A DNA stretch of 64,000 bases from Impatiens glandulifera (lineage: Eukaryota > Streptophyta > Magnoliopsida > Ericales > Balsaminaceae), in NCBI RefSeq assembly GCF_907164915.1, contig NC_061867.1, positions 28,806,308-28,870,307 of the forward strand, in the 5' to 3' direction. The notes beneath the pieces were generated by a model. The model was given only the letters and a program-made list of their open reading frames with translations. It did not search any database and had not been told where the DNA came from. The translations under genes were made by a program, and so were the position numbers. Numbering within the stretch: the stretch's first letter is position 1; every line of letters starts with the position of its first letter. This document shows positions 15,101-27,520 of this stretch, piece after piece.

Positions 15101-16607
15101 CCCTTCTCATCTCTATATGTTGCACAATAGACCCTAGAATGACCACTTACAAAAGAAATAAACATTTAATGTTAAAAAATATGCATATATAATGTAACAT
15201 CCAAATAAAAACATGATTCTTACAAAAATAACAAAAATGGGTAGAATTGAAAATTCATTTAACAAGCCAATAGTCAACCATATGAATGGCAAGTGCGGCT
15301 TACCATCCCGATATTCTATTTAGGATTTTTCGTCAACCAAGCGTGTTTCAGTTCACTAAAAAAAAAATTAATTTATTTTTGTTCTTTTTTCCGATAAAAT
15401 TGTGACATGACCAATTAATTTCTTAATTTTATTTTTAATTTGATACATTATTTGCTTTTTCAATTTTAGAAAGAAAAACAAAAACTCACATTCATTCATT
15501 TTAATCATAATTTTTTTCTTTAAGTCAACCTAATATTTTTAGGTTCAAAAATATAGCTTAACTATAATTTCTGAATTTGTTCTTAATTTGCGTACGCCAT
15601 CGAGTTTGGGTAATCTAGGAAATATCGTTTAAATTATATTCTAAAAAATAATGTTTTTCTATGCTAAAATCATTTTTATTTTCTTATATAATATTAAATG
15701 AAAAAATAAATCAAAAATTCTTGTCAAATATGAAATAAAATTAAATATATTAGTGATATTATATATTTATGAGTTTATTGAGATACAAATATAAATAATT
15801 AACTTCCGATAAAATTAAGAAAAAATAGTTTCAAACTGGACAATGAAAATAAAAAATGAAGAGGCAAAATAAAATTGTATCCTTAGTAAAGTTTTTTTTT
15901 ACAGTTTATCTATCTTTTTAATTTAATTTATTGAAATATTGAACTTTTTTTATAAATATTTTAAGTTTTTATTTTTTTTTTATTAAATAGAATATTAATC
16001 TATACAAAATTTACATTTACACATATTTCATTATTATAATCTAGTAGGGAGCTTTATCCTCTGTTTGAAAATGGAGCCGAAGAATTAATCTGAAAATTAT
16101 GTGAGAGATTGTTGTCTGCGGTAAAGAAAAAAAAATAAAAAATAGATAAATTATATATATATATATAAATAAAAATAAAAGTAATCATAATAATGTATAT
16201 GAATATATTTTAAACAAAATTAAATATTAAGAATGTCATATCTGTTACCCTATCACCTTATTATCTAGCATACCTTCCAAATATATTATCAACTTATTCC
16301 AAACACTTTAAGTTTTGAGATACAAATAGTTATAAGCATGTTACTAAACTATAACAAACACATTTTTCTTTCTTTCTTTTACTTTTTCTATTTATGAAGT
16401 AACAATTCCACATAAAACGAATGTGTAACCTTTATTATTTTGAAATAAACTCTTATATACTAATTTATATCAAATAAAAATGAAACTAAAAATAATAGGC
16501 AGACATTTGGATATTGGCGCATTCAATTCCTTGGTAAATTTTACTGCTGTAATTATTTGATTGTTTCTGTATAAATAAAAGATGATTTTGTTTTTGAGAA
16601 TCTTCAC
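12180..16607. other. AT-rich intergenic stretch
   Basis: No gene recognised across 4.4 kb, apart from the palindrome at 12430-12543 described separately. The part at 14690-15130 is slightly less AT-rich and has one 94-residue open frame (14692-14976), with no recognisable family or regulatory context. Near 14520-14570 there are short GTAGA/TTAGA direct repeats. Confidence 0.5.
12430..12543. repeat. Perfect long palindrome, 44-bp arms
   Basis: 12430-12473 is exactly reverse-complementary to 12500-12543. The 26-base centre is itself TA-rich and nearly self-complementary, so the hairpin could extend to about 51 bp per arm with one mismatch. It lies in AT-rich DNA and codes for nothing. It could be an AT-rich foldback MITE core or a recent inverted duplication; flanking target-site duplications were not identified. 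Confidence 0.85.
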
Positions 16608-16610
16608 TTA

Positions 16611-16903
16611 GGCCTTGTTTGAGGAAGTGGTTTTTTGGATTTTGTCTAAGTTTTATCAAGAAACTTTTGTTTAATAAAAAGTAGGAAAAAATTGGTTTTT
16701 AAAATTTAAAGACTAATATTCTTTTGACTTTACAAGATATGGTGTAGGTAAGAGAATGATGGTTTAGAGAGAGAAGATAAAATTAAAGGATGGTTTTGAT
16801 ATTTAAATAATAAAATTATTTGATTTGATAGTTGATAAGATGTTTGAGTTTTGAAATAAAAAAATTGAATTTTATCCCAAAAACTAATTCATCAAACGAT
16901 GCC
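16611..16903. mobile_element. Second Tourist-like MITE
   Basis: A 293-bp element with inverted ends GGCCTTGTTTGA and TCAAACGATGCC, flanked by TTA on both sides (16608-16610 and 16904-16906). The inverted similarity continues inward (GGTTTTTTGGAT on the left, ATCCCAAAAAC on the right). It shares TIR type with the copy at 11916 but has a different interior, so it is a separate subfamily. Confidence 0.75.
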
Positions 16904-16906
16904 TTA

Positions 16907-19900
16907 AACTAATATACATTAACATTTTTAACATTTGGGCCTTTCATGGTCCCTTTTTTCTCAACCCTACACACATGTTGAAGAAGTTTGACTGAGACAT
17001 GGAGTAGATTTAGATAGCGATTGATTGATTCATGATCAATTAAATGATCCCCAATTTTTTATTGACAAGGACAAATCATAGGTTAGTTTCATTAAGGTTA
17101 TTGATATAATTTGTATAGTTATTATTGTATAGTTATTATTGTTAAATATATGATATGTTCAATTTCTCATTCTATAATTTAAATTTTTTTTATTTCACTT
17201 ATTCAATAAAATCATTTTAGGTAAGTTTGAAGGAGTGAATTTAGAATTTGTTTAAATTTTATGAGACATAATAATTGATATTGAATTACAATTAGATTCA
17301 TATATTTGAGAAAACAATAAAATTGTAATTTAATCTCAATTTTTATGTTTAAAAAAAATATAATAAAATTATTTTTAATATATATTATATATTTTATTAA
17401 AATATTGATTTGACACAATTAATTATAATTCTCGAATGTCAATTTTTTTTAAGTTTTAATTTTTATAAAAAAATTAATTCAGTATGTTAACTTCATAAAT
17501 GATAAAAAAAATATAGGTTAAACATTTTAACTTATTAAATTTAATAATAAAATGTAAATTAAAAAAAATATTTATAAGTTCAAAATATTAAATTACTAAA
17601 TTAAAAAAGAAAAAAATATGTATTCAATATTTTAATATCTTAAACTAAAAAAATAATTATCCATTGAAAATTAATTGTATTTTAAATGATAAAATAATAG
17701 TTATTTGGTTTGAAAAAATATAAAAATAAATTGAAATTACAATTTCGAATTAAAAAAAAGTTAGGTTGTGAATTATAAAATTACAATATATTGAATTTCA
17801 TTAAAATTTTATTTTTAATTTTAATATTAATTTTTAGGCTTTCGAATTGGATTTTTGAAAATATTTAGAGAGAGAAAAAAAAATAATTGTTAATAATTTT
17901 GAGGAAATTATTATTATTATTGATAAAAAAAAGACTTAAAAAGTATTAATATATATAAATAGAATAAAATAAATTAAAATAAAAAATATTTTAATATTTT
18001 GATTAATAAAATGGACAAGATATATTTATTAAAATTAACTATTATATTTTAGGTATGACTGAGAAAAAATAGAATTACTCAGATTCCAATACCAATTTCG
18101 GTTACCAAACATACCACACTCTTCTATTTATTCCACCTATTCATAATAGTCATTAATTCGGCTATTAATTCACTAGTAATAAATTTATTCAAACTAGTAC
18201 TTTTAGTTGTGATATATCTATAATGATGTCAATAGAAGTTATTCAAATTATCATTAATATTGTTACGGTATATAATGACTTTGAAAACGTCGTGAATTGG
18301 AGTTAAATAAATAAATATTATTAAATTTAATAATATATATAATTAATAAATATTCTAAACTTTAATTCATTTAAATCAACACCTCAATAAAATATGGTAA
18401 ACAAATATAATTTTTAAATAAATTTAAAAAAAGAAACAGCCAAGATGCTACGAAGGTGAAAACAAACAAATTATATAATGTAACTCATGTATAAAAAGTT
18501 TTGACATAGTGTGAGTAGTTTGAGAGATATATTTATACCAAACTACCTAATAATCTATCTATATATATATATATTAACATTGACAATTTTGGAGTTTAGA
18601 TAGTGGTAATGGAAATTGGTTTGTGGATGTAATTCTCCTTTTAAAGAACTTTTGAGCGAAATATTTGATTGTTATTTTTTATTTATTTTTTCTTGAATTA
18701 TATTTTAAGTTATGTTTAAACTATCTCTATTTAATTTACACTAAACATTTTTTTTTTAAATTACTCTCATATATTTGTCTATCCACCCACATGGACAGCT
18801 AGCTCTTGTCTAATTGGACCTCACAATTCTCATTACATTTGTTTTTGAACGATTCCATGTATAAAAGATGTTTAAAAAAACACATAGAACAAAATAAAAG
18901 CACAAAAACAAAGAAGATTCTCATTAAAAAAAGAGCAATCAAAGGAAAACAAAGTTGATAATCTACCACTAATATACTCAACTACAAATAAGATTGTTGT
19001 TAGAATAAAAAATTATAGTCCAACTAGTTTGCAAATCTCATCTGAATTGTTTTTAGATGAGACAGCTATTTTATATCACTCATCCCAAATTACTATTTGG
19101 TATCTAGTGCATCCTGATTAATTAATCCTAAAAATGCTTTTAATCTCATCTGGATTTGTTTTGAGATGAGATGGCATTTGGTATTTTGACAAAATGATAA
19201 TTTTTTTTACAGATAAAACATGCCTCCAATTCATTTTGTTGCATCAAAAAAATCATTATGATTGAAGATCTCCAATTTTTTGTCTGAATTCTTTTCATTA
19301 ATTTTTCAAAATGAGTCGGCATAATTTGTTCATTTGTTAGTTAAATGTTTTAATATCTTGTTATGCGCTTTATAAAAAATTAAAATAATTCATAATTAAG
19401 ATTAGAGTTAAGCAAGAATTAAAAAACTTATAATAATTTGAATGCTTTTAAATTTTTTTAACAAAACAAGAATCAAACAAATTATAAATAGGCAAAATTA
19501 TCTTATATAACTTCAAAACAAAATGAAATTATTGTGTAAAATATTTTCACTTTCCAGTCATGTGAACAATTTGTAATGTCCTGTGTTATATTTGTCACAA
19601 CAATTCTAATATATTTTTACAATTATTATTGTGGTCTTTTACAACTAGTGTTCAATATCTAATAGATTTTTTCAATGATTATAGGTGGAAGCCTGGTCTT
19701 TTACATTCAATATCTAATAGAATTTTATATAGTTTTGTGTTATTTGCGATTATAGTTATTTTATTTTTAGAACAATTTTGCTATGTATTTCATCCCCATC
19801 AACATTCCCCTAACTAATATTTTGTGGCCTTACAAAGTCCTCCACCATATCTTAAATTTAATCACTTTCAAACAAACTTCAAACAAACTCCCGGAAGAAA

Positions 19901-20830
19901 AAAAAAATTCAAATTATGTGGGATGAGCTATTAGACAAAGTGTCATGTTCTTACATCTAAGTAAAGATATTGAATATCACATCTCCTAACATAAAAATAA
20001 AATATTCCTAGATGTAAAATATACATAAACAAATGACCTCTTAGAGTGATATTATTCAATTGAGCACATTGCTTAAGAAAAACATTAGGTTTTTTATTGT
20101 TAATAATTTTTTTACATGTTATGCAAATTAAGTTCATAATCATATAGCCTCTATTACCAAATTATAATTTATATGTTATAAAAAATGACAAAAATATTAT
20201 ATAGGCAAGATAGCCAGCCAGCCAGCCTATCATAAAACAACTAATGAAAATTGAATCCCTTGAATGGGACAGCAATGCTATGCCCAAATCCAACAAGTCC
20301 ATAAACCTTTTTGTGTTCAAAAAGTTGTTACAAATATACAACCTTGTAATTTGGAGTGTCAAAAAGACATCACATCATTTCTTCAATCCAATACATGACA
20401 GAGACATCAACATTATTAACCAATCTTATAATTATAATTATTTAGAAACACCTTTTCTTTTTGCCTTCACATGAAGCTACAAATCCAGTCAATGAAAAAT
20501 CAAAGACCAACCAATAAGTTGCAAATGTAGGACCTTTTTATATATATATAATAATTAATAAAATATATTCATGTAACATGAGTGCTAAATATGGCCAACT
20601 TTTATTAGCATAGTCTAATTGGAACAAGTTTAATATTTTGAATAATAATACACTAGTGGGCCTATAATATTTTTACTGGTTTATCAAATAAACTTATAAT
20701 GCTATTGAACACATTAATGTAGAACCTAAAAATAGAAGTTCAACAATGAGCATTAAAATGTTTACCCAAACAAAACTCATTTATTCTATTATATTTGTTT
20801 TATGATCAATATAATGGGAAAGACTTTGGA
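16907..20830. other. AT-rich intergenic stretch
   Basis: No gene recognised. At 19030-19175 the element CTCATCTG...TTTTAGATGAGA, which is locally self-complementary, occurs twice about 110 bases apart and may be a small MITE or its remnant. Open frames near 17212, 18799, 19629 and 20162 are chance products of AT-rich sequence. Confidence 0.45.
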
Positions 20831-21090
20831 TTTGCCAAGCCTTCTTGAAGAATGATCAAATCTTGAACATAGATAGATTGAACAAGGAATTTAAGAGTCT
20901 CTTTATCTCTTCACAAATTCATCAAACAGATCATACACACAAAGAGTAGTACTACAAACTACAAAGTAAAGAAAGAACATAAATAAGATAGACGTAAACA
21001 AGACTATAATAAAAAGGCAAGAACAAGATGAAGATGATATGTTCTATATATATGAAATTAAGAGATAAAGCAATGAGAAAAAGACCTTCT

Positions 21091-22317
21091 TTAACCTCTC
21101 ACAGCCAAAAGAGATGGTATAGCATTCAGATTTGGAGTAGTGTTGTTCTTATTTGGAATTGGAATAGATGATGCTTCTGATCTCTTAATCGAAGGATATA
21201 ATGAAGAAGATGATGAAGAAGCAGCAGCAGGTTTTCCTAATGCTCTCATGGGGCTTGCGAATGCCCATCCCCAGCTCCGGCTTCTTCCATGAGATAGATG
21301 ATGATGACCCATTCCACCGGAAGTAACTTTTCCTTTCACATTTCTGACGCCGCCTTCCGTCGAAGAAGAAGAAGATGAAACCAAGTACGAATTAGAAGAG
21401 CTAGATGATGACCCAGCCAACATGAACCCACTGAATATTCCGCCGCATTTTACTCTTTCCTTTATGGAATCCTGTCTGGACCTCGATTTTGCCTTACCTT
21501 CTCTCTGTGATTCAACTCGCCGGAGTGTACAGTCCCCAAAACCAGTAGACAAACGTTCGAAGAAATCGCCGGAAAAACTCCGGCTACCGCATCCCACGGA
21601 TCTAGATCTCGATACCTTCCGATCAAACGGAGTCGCATCCGGACTCTCGTTCTCCTCCACCACTATAAAACTACTGTCCCTCCTCTGCGTCAAAGACGGA
21701 TTTGACACCGACGCCGTCGCCTTCTCCGGCGCACGGCAGATCTCGTTACATGGGTTATCCGCACTCTTATTTGTCTGCTTAGAATAGTAGAGAAAAGACC
21801 AGAACCCTCTTCTACTAGGGGTATCGATGGAATCATTTGGATTAATGCCACGGCCACCGCCACGGCCACGGCCAGGGGTAGTAGTGGATTTGCTGCGACT
21901 GTAAACGACACCGGAGGAATGGGAGGGTCCGGGAATGAGATTTTTATTCTTCTTACGTTGGGTGAGGAGAAAAGATGGCATACGGGTTCGCCTCGAAGAA
22001 GAAGAAGAAGAAAAGTGAAAATGAGAATCGTTGTTATTGGTAGTTGTTTTTTCATTAAAGTCATTTCTGGTACTGGGTTGAAGGCGGATTGAGGCGGAAA
22101 CGGAGGCGTCGACGTCGGATCTGAAAGAAGGGGAGGAGGAAGTGGAAGAAGAAGGGAAAACAGCGATTGGGAATGAAGATGAAACTAGCTTACCGAGTTT
22201 CTCTTGGAGACAGAAAGCACAGATCCCACCTTGATTAATGTTGTTCTTGTAAGGATGATTTGTACATTGCATACTTCCATCATCCAAATCGTCGTGAACA
22301 ATTTCATCCACCGCCAT
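21091..22317 (-). CDS. Serine-rich plant protein with N-terminal C-x2-H / C-x2-C motif, function unknown
   Basis: An intact single-exon gene of 408 residues on the minus strand. Near the N-terminus C18, H21, C33 and C36 (in CTNHP and GICAFCLQEKLGKL) look like a small metal-binding module of the type seen at the start of several plant-specific proteins. The rest is rich in Ser, Arg and Lys and looks disordered, with Ser runs near residues 55-65, 85-90 and 300-320. Two short ordered-looking motifs stand out: RSFSGDFFERLSTGFGDC in the middle and RSWGWAFASPMRALGK near the C-terminus. No transmembrane segment or signal peptide is visible. The start is the first ATG, and the leader upstream (22318-22510) is purine/pyrimidine-rich without an in-frame ATG that I noticed. 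It resembles uncharacterised plant families around OCTOPUS/DUF740-type proteins, but I cannot assign it firmly. GC content is higher than in the flanks, supporting a real gene. Confidence 0.85.
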   Translation of the reverse strand: MAVDEIVHDDLDDGSMQCTNHPYKNNINQGGICAFCLQEKLGKLVSSSFPIAVFPSSSTSSSPSFRSDVDASVSASIRLQPSTRNDFNEKTTTNNNDSHFHFSSSSSSRRTRMPSFLLTQRKKNKNLIPGPSHSSGVVYSRSKSTTTPGRGRGGGRGINPNDSIDTPSRRGFWSFLYYSKQTNKSADNPCNEICRAPEKATASVSNPSLTQRRDSSFIVVEENESPDATPFDRKVSRSRSVGCGSRSFSGDFFERLSTGFGDCTLRRVESQREGKAKSRSRQDSIKERVKCGGIFSGFMLAGSSSSSSNSYLVSSSSSSTEGGVRNVKGKVTSGGMGHHHLSHGRSRSWGWAFASPMRALGKPAAASSSSSSLYPSIKRSEASSIPIPNKNNTTPNLNAIPSLLAVRG

Positions 22318-25300
22318 TGTTGATGATGATGATGATTCTCAGAATGTAAAGAAAGAACAGAAATCCTTTTAGCCTAGAAGCTAGCTTCACGTACGTTAAT
22401 GGTGATGAACAGAGTAGGAGAGAGAAATGCGATCTGGTTCATTAAGGAGGGAAGAAGAGAGAAGAAGAAGATGAAGACGACTCAGGAAGCACGTTGGAGC
22501 AGAGAGCCTGACCTGACACCTTCATAATTAAATTCGCCCAATTAACACAAACACAAACAAACAAAACACTCCTCAGACTCTACTCTTTGCGACTATTTTG
22601 GCCGAAATAAACAAGCCGATTTTTATATCATTAAAAAAAAAAGTTAATAAATACTTAATGCGCACTTTTACCCCGCCAAAAGGAATTTACTTTGCGCCCT
22701 TTTTTTTCCATAAAGCATTCAATTCTATAAAGTCAATTTTAACGCCTTGTTTGGAATCCATTATAATTTCTAAATATTAAATATTTATTTAGATAAAATG
22801 AGTATTTTTTTATTTTAAAAAGTTACAACAAATGAAGTAAAAATATTGCATAATAGCCTATATAACTACTTAAAATATATTTATTCATACCAAAATACTA
22901 TAGAATATATATAATGATCTAGAGAGTATTGGGTTAGTAGGTAATTTTTTTTAGTGATTCAAATCATGTTTAGACTAAATAAATAAAGAAAAAATATTTA
23001 CAATCACTAAAAATGTTGGGATTTAAGATATGATTATAAATGAGGATCCTACTGTAATCTAAGGAATAAATTCAGGGAAAAAAAATTTGTATTTATTAAT
23101 AGAAAAATGAAGAAGAAAAATGTTAGTTAGTAAGATTTTTGTAATATTGTTATATTTAATTGTTCTAACGGATAGAATAGCTCAGTTGACAACTGATGTT
23201 TAAAATGTAAAAATATGAGTTTGATTTATATTAAAAATATTTAAGTTAAAATATGGGTAAGTTTATTCTTGTATATTTAATATAATTCAAGTTTATTAAT
23301 TACTACCGCTAAGTAAGTTTCATGCAGTTTATATACGTTTAATTAGTTTTATTTTTTTTTTATTTTTTTATTATATTTATAATATTATTTAATAATTAAT
23401 ATTATATATAATTATATATATATATTTATTAATTTTAAATGTTAATAAATTAAAAAATAATATATAAAATAAATTATATGAGTATATTTATCTTTATAAT
23501 TTTTTATTAATATATAATTTTATATATTAATAAATTATTTAAATAAAAAAATAAATTATTTTAAAATAATTAATATATAATTATAATTATATATATTTAA
23601 TATAAATATAATATAAGAAGATATATATAATTTTTTTTTTATTATGATTTATTTATCTTCATTTTTAGAAAATAAAAATTTAAATATATATAATGCAAAA
23701 TTATATATTAATTTTTTTTAATAATGTTATATATAACACAAAATTTAAATAAATATGTATATATATAATTTATTTATATTTGATTTTTGTAGTGAGGGGA
23801 TATATGAATTGTCGATAGTTATTTATGAAAAATTAATTTAAAAAAAAACTTCTTTATAAAAGATATCAAACATTTTAAAAAAACAATATTTACTCAAAAA
23901 TTCTTAAAACAATTCGAACTCTCAATTTTTTTATCATCTAAAGGTTTTGCTTTTGTTTTAAATAATAATTATAGTATTATATAAAAAAATATTTATATTT
24001 ATTATCAAATTGCCCTATATTCAAATCAGTTTTAAATGGAATCGGACTCTTCAAATTTTGTTCACTTAAGTCGACTTTAACATGCGACTACATTGGATAG
24101 TTATCATGTGACCTTGAATTCATGTGTAAAAATGAAGAAGTATATATATATATATACACATATATTTAAATTTATGCTTTATTAATATATAAAAAATTAA
24201 AATAGATAAGAGATAATAAATATAAGAGATTAAATAAATAATAGAATAAATAAAATAATTAAAAATAGATTAAATAAATAAAAGATAATAAATAAAATAA
24301 TTAAATAAAATTAAATAAATAAGAGAATATAAAAAATGATTATAAAGATATAAAATAAAAGAGAGAAAATGAATAAAAACATATTTAAAAGTGAGAAGAT
24401 AGAAAAACTTTAAGATTACAAATTTAAAGATTACACATTTAAACACTATAAGGATGTAGAAAAAAAATTAAAAATATATTTGATTATATATTTTTGAATG
24501 AACATATAACGCAAAATTATGTCTTAGTACACAAACGCCAAATCAAACATGACCTAACAAAATACGTGCACGTGTATTAAGTTTTGTCCTATATAGATTT
24601 GATGTTCTTCTTAATCAAACTTTATCATATAACATTCAATATAACGTTTTTACAGTGTTAAATGGATTCTTAATATCTTATTTCAATTTTATTATTTTCT
24701 TAAAATAACTTTTGATTGATAAAAAAATAAAATATTGAACAAAATAAAAATTATTATTCATAACATATATTATAAGCAGGGGAATTTTATGAATTTGTAA
24801 AAACAATTTTCACAAGCCAATTCAAACCCAAAATCTAAGAATCCAAAGCATGAAGTTAGATTTCGATTCACCCCTCACCTCCTCTAAATCTTCTCATAAT
24901 CTCCCTTATAATGATATAATTTCTCACCACATCGGATACTTCTCATATATATATATATGGATCGGCTTAAACCCTCCCCAAAATTTAGAGGTAATCATTA
25001 ATTATTTTAAGAGATTATTTGATTAGTTATTTTTTAACTTTAATTTGATACGATTAATTTATGATATATTTTTAACTTTTAAGTAGTATTTTTTTATATT
25101 CAAATAATATTTTATAATAAATAATAATAATTTTTAAATAATCATCATCAAGATAGCCTTGTAAGAATCTACTAATATTAAAAAAATAGTTATATTAGTT
25201 GTTTAATGGTTAGGAATGACAATATGATGGACGGATGGAAATGCGTCCAATTCTCCTTCAAGGGAAATGCGTCCAATTCTCCTTCAATTATTTATTTTTA

Positions 25301-25540
25301 CAACTATTTATGCAGGACACCTACCTGAAACTTATCCGGGCCTGAAATTATTATTTTTATTATTATTGTTATTATTATTATTTTTTAATGCGGAAAATAT
25401 CAATTTTATTTATAAAGTTGAAAGATTGTATCAAATTTATTTATTAAGTCATAAAATTTTATTTATATATATAATCTTGTCAAAATTTTTGAAGTTAACA
25501 TTATTATTAGACAATGATAAATTTTATCTACATGATATAT
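22318..25540. other. Leader of the 408-residue gene, then AT-rich intergenic DNA
   Basis: 22318-22510 is the probable leader and promoter of the minus-strand gene. Beyond that I see no gene. Near 23165-23235 GAATAGCTCAGTTGACAA and a later TATGAGTTTGATTT resemble a very degenerate tRNA-derived SINE head. The 23330-24480 stretch is almost pure A+T with AATAAATAAAATAA-type runs. Confidence 0.45.
25237..25290 (+). repeat. 26-bp tandem duplication
   Basis: The segment GGAAATGCGTCCAATTCTCC plus six more bases occurs twice back to back. It sits about 250 bp left of the edge of the endogenous virus and has no coding role. Confidence 0.8.
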
Positions 25541-26168
25541 ATATATATATATATATATAGGTTTGTCCATTATTCTACATAGTGGATTTAAAGTGAATAA
25601 GGGTTTATAGTATATTCTATAACAAACACACATTACTTTCGATCCGGGAGCATAATTATATCCATGTGTTTTAACATTTAATGTTAGGGAGTCAGTTATA
25701 TTTGCATCACGTAAGTTTGGGAAAACGTTAAAATAAACTGGTCCCTGAGCTAAGCTAAACTGGATTGTATTATTCCCATTAGGGATTGTTTCCAATTTAG
25801 GTTTCTTCCATCTCTTAGGGCTGCCATAAAGCTCTCTGGTAAACCCTCTAAGGTTAAAGGTTTAAATGCAATCTACACTAGTCCTATATGTAGAAATTTA
25901 TAGGTTCGTTTATAATATGCTATATCCATATCTGATAGTAATTTTATTATCATATCACTATTATCTAGTGAAAGTGACTCTTCAGTAGTTTTTACTACTT
26001 ATTTTAAACCCATTTTTTCAAATGTTCCTAGTTGATATATCAATCTAGGTTTAACTTTTGGAATTGTCCACTTATTTAGGAGGTCTAAATCCTTAGGAAT
26101 ATCATATTCCTCTTTCTTTATATTTTTTATGTTTTTATTTCTTGAGACGATGTTAATTAGATTCATGA
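25541..26168 (-). pseudogene. Viral movement protein, N-terminal part, broken
   Basis: The first viral ORF begins at about 26168, some 40 bases after the primer site. It runs for 56 codons to a stop at 25999. A frame change later opens a stretch at 25795-25541 holding motifs typical of the caulimovirid 30K-type movement protein (GPVYFNVFPN, LTLNVKTHGYN, GSKVMC). It ends abruptly at a run of TA repeats, where virus-like sequence stops. The remaining C-terminal part is found only at the far end of the insert (36005-36274). Confidence 0.7.
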
Positions 26169-26208
26169 TTAGTAAGGTGTGTTGATCACTTAGCAAAACT
26201 ACCCCCTG

Positions 26209-26220
26209 GCTCTGATACCA
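26209..26220 (-). promoter_or_regulatory. Primer-binding site for initiator tRNA-Met
   Basis: On the minus strand this reads TGGTATCAGAGC, the standard plant tRNA-iMet primer site used by pararetroviruses and many LTR elements. It lies about 570 bases downstream of the viral TATA box and 40 bases before the first viral ORF, as expected for a Caulimoviridae leader. Confidence 0.85.
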
Positions 26221-26664
26221 TTTATTTTTAGGATCGTATATAATAAATAAAAAATAGAGCTTACAAAGAAAGTCTGACGAGGGACACACATGTGTTTATG
26301 ATAAAAAGAAATGCCTATCAACCAATTATAATACTTAACTTTAATTTAAAGTTCCATAATGTCCAACATGCCTAAACAGTGGCCAAATAGGACTAAACAG
26401 GAACACAAAATTAAAGTACCATTTTATAAAAGGGATCGACATTTCAAATCCATGCCAGATGTCTATTCAAACTTCAAAGATAAGCTTTAATTTTTTTTAT
26501 TAATTACTCTTTTTTTTCTTTTTTTTAGGTAGGGTAGTTAGCTTTCATGATCAACAACTAATTTGATTAGCCTATTAAGCTTGGCATTTAAAGCAAATAA
26601 TTAAATACGTAGTAAGATTTGGAACGTACCCGAATTGAAGGTTTAAACACACTGTCCTCCAAAC

Positions 26665-26798
26665 TTTATTGATGCCACTTCCAATATATTACAACAGGGT
26701 GATGGTGATAGAGAGTACAATAGAGAGAGAGAGTACAATACAGACTTCAGGGGTCGTTTTCGCCTCCCCTTCCAACTCAACATAAACAACTATTTATA
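26665..26798 (-). promoter_or_regulatory. Viral TATA box and poly(A) signal
   Basis: TATAAATA (26798-26791, minus) is followed 121 bases downstream by AATAAA (26670-26665, minus). A promoter followed closely by a poly(A) signal is the pararetrovirus arrangement that gives a terminally redundant genomic RNA. Only one copy exists in the window; the duplicated upstream unit lacks it. Confidence 0.65.
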
Positions 26799-26806
26799 GT
26801 AAAACA

Positions 26807-27520
26807 TTAAACAAAAGTTAAAAACTTGAACAGTGACTCCCGGGATTCCCGAGATAAGTTTTTTCCGCAAATTACGGATCTTGTCTTCTTCTTCTGCAAA
26901 CAGTACCTCCCGGGATTCCCGGGATAAGTTTTTTCCGCATCTTTCGGATCTTGTTTCCCTTTAAATTTTGAACTGGCTGGATGATGATGATCCAACGTCT
27001 TTTCTTGAAATTTTTTCAACCAAGGTGTCTTTGATTGCTTCGAAAATGTCTTCAATGCCGACATCACTTTGAGCGTCTTGAAGATAATCAGATGCCATAG
27101 TTGAATCTGATTTGTTTGATTTATTATCATCTTCAAATTTAGACATAAAGACTTTCTTCATTTCTTCAATATATGTAGATATCATCTGACTCTTTGATAA
27201 GTTCTCTGACCTCATTCGATTTTTTTTGGAGATATAATCAAACGGGGACAATGCTTCAGCTACTTGTCGTTTTTCTTCTTACATACTTATTTGCTGGTGT
27301 AGGAGGTCCATTGTCTCCTTCCCGAATCGCTCATTTGTTTCCTGATCTATTCTCATCATTTTATCCCAAAATTTATAATGAGATGACCTAAACAAACATG
27401 GAATGCCTGTTTTGGTATAACCAAATTCAGGAATCCATTTCCAAATCCATGGAATGGAAAATTCAGTAAAAAATAAACATGAAGCTATTCCTTCAATATA
27501 TAAATTAGCTTCTTGTTTTC
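26807..27520 (-). pseudogene. Tail of the second viral ORF, broken
   Basis: The second viral ORF stops at 27521, but the same style of coding continues beyond it in shifted frames. 27520-27270 reads as a further coding stretch ending in a stop. 27251-26961 encodes a charged, Lys/Asp/Ser-rich segment. 27136-26807 overlaps it in another frame and runs into the 70-bp repeats. I read this as the original C-terminal part of ORF2 broken by at least one stop and one frameshift. Function unknown. Confidence 0.5.
26829..26958 (-). repeat. 70-bp tandem repeat upstream of the viral TATA box
   Basis: Two copies (26829-26898 and 26899-26958, the second partial) share CTCCCGGGATTCCCG, GATAAGTTTTTTCCGCA and CGGATCTTGT. 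Each holds a CCCGGGATTCCCGGG-like palindrome (one base altered in the first copy). They sit 30-160 bases upstream of TATA in the viral sense, where enhancer elements are expected. Confidence 0.75.

Noticed and set aside
16508..16529. GATATTGGCGC followed by ATTCAATT, resembling a miR171 complementary site
   Set aside because: Only the first 11 bases match; the rest needs a gap and mismatches, and no coding or transcribed context is present. Chance is the simpler explanation.
21422..22064. Open frames on both strands overlapping the 408-residue gene
   Set aside because: They are out-of-frame shadows of the real gene caused by its codon composition.
22744..22764. GCCTTGTTTGGAATCC, a possible third Tourist-like MITE end
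   Set aside because: No inverted partner or matching TTA flank was found within the following 2 kb.
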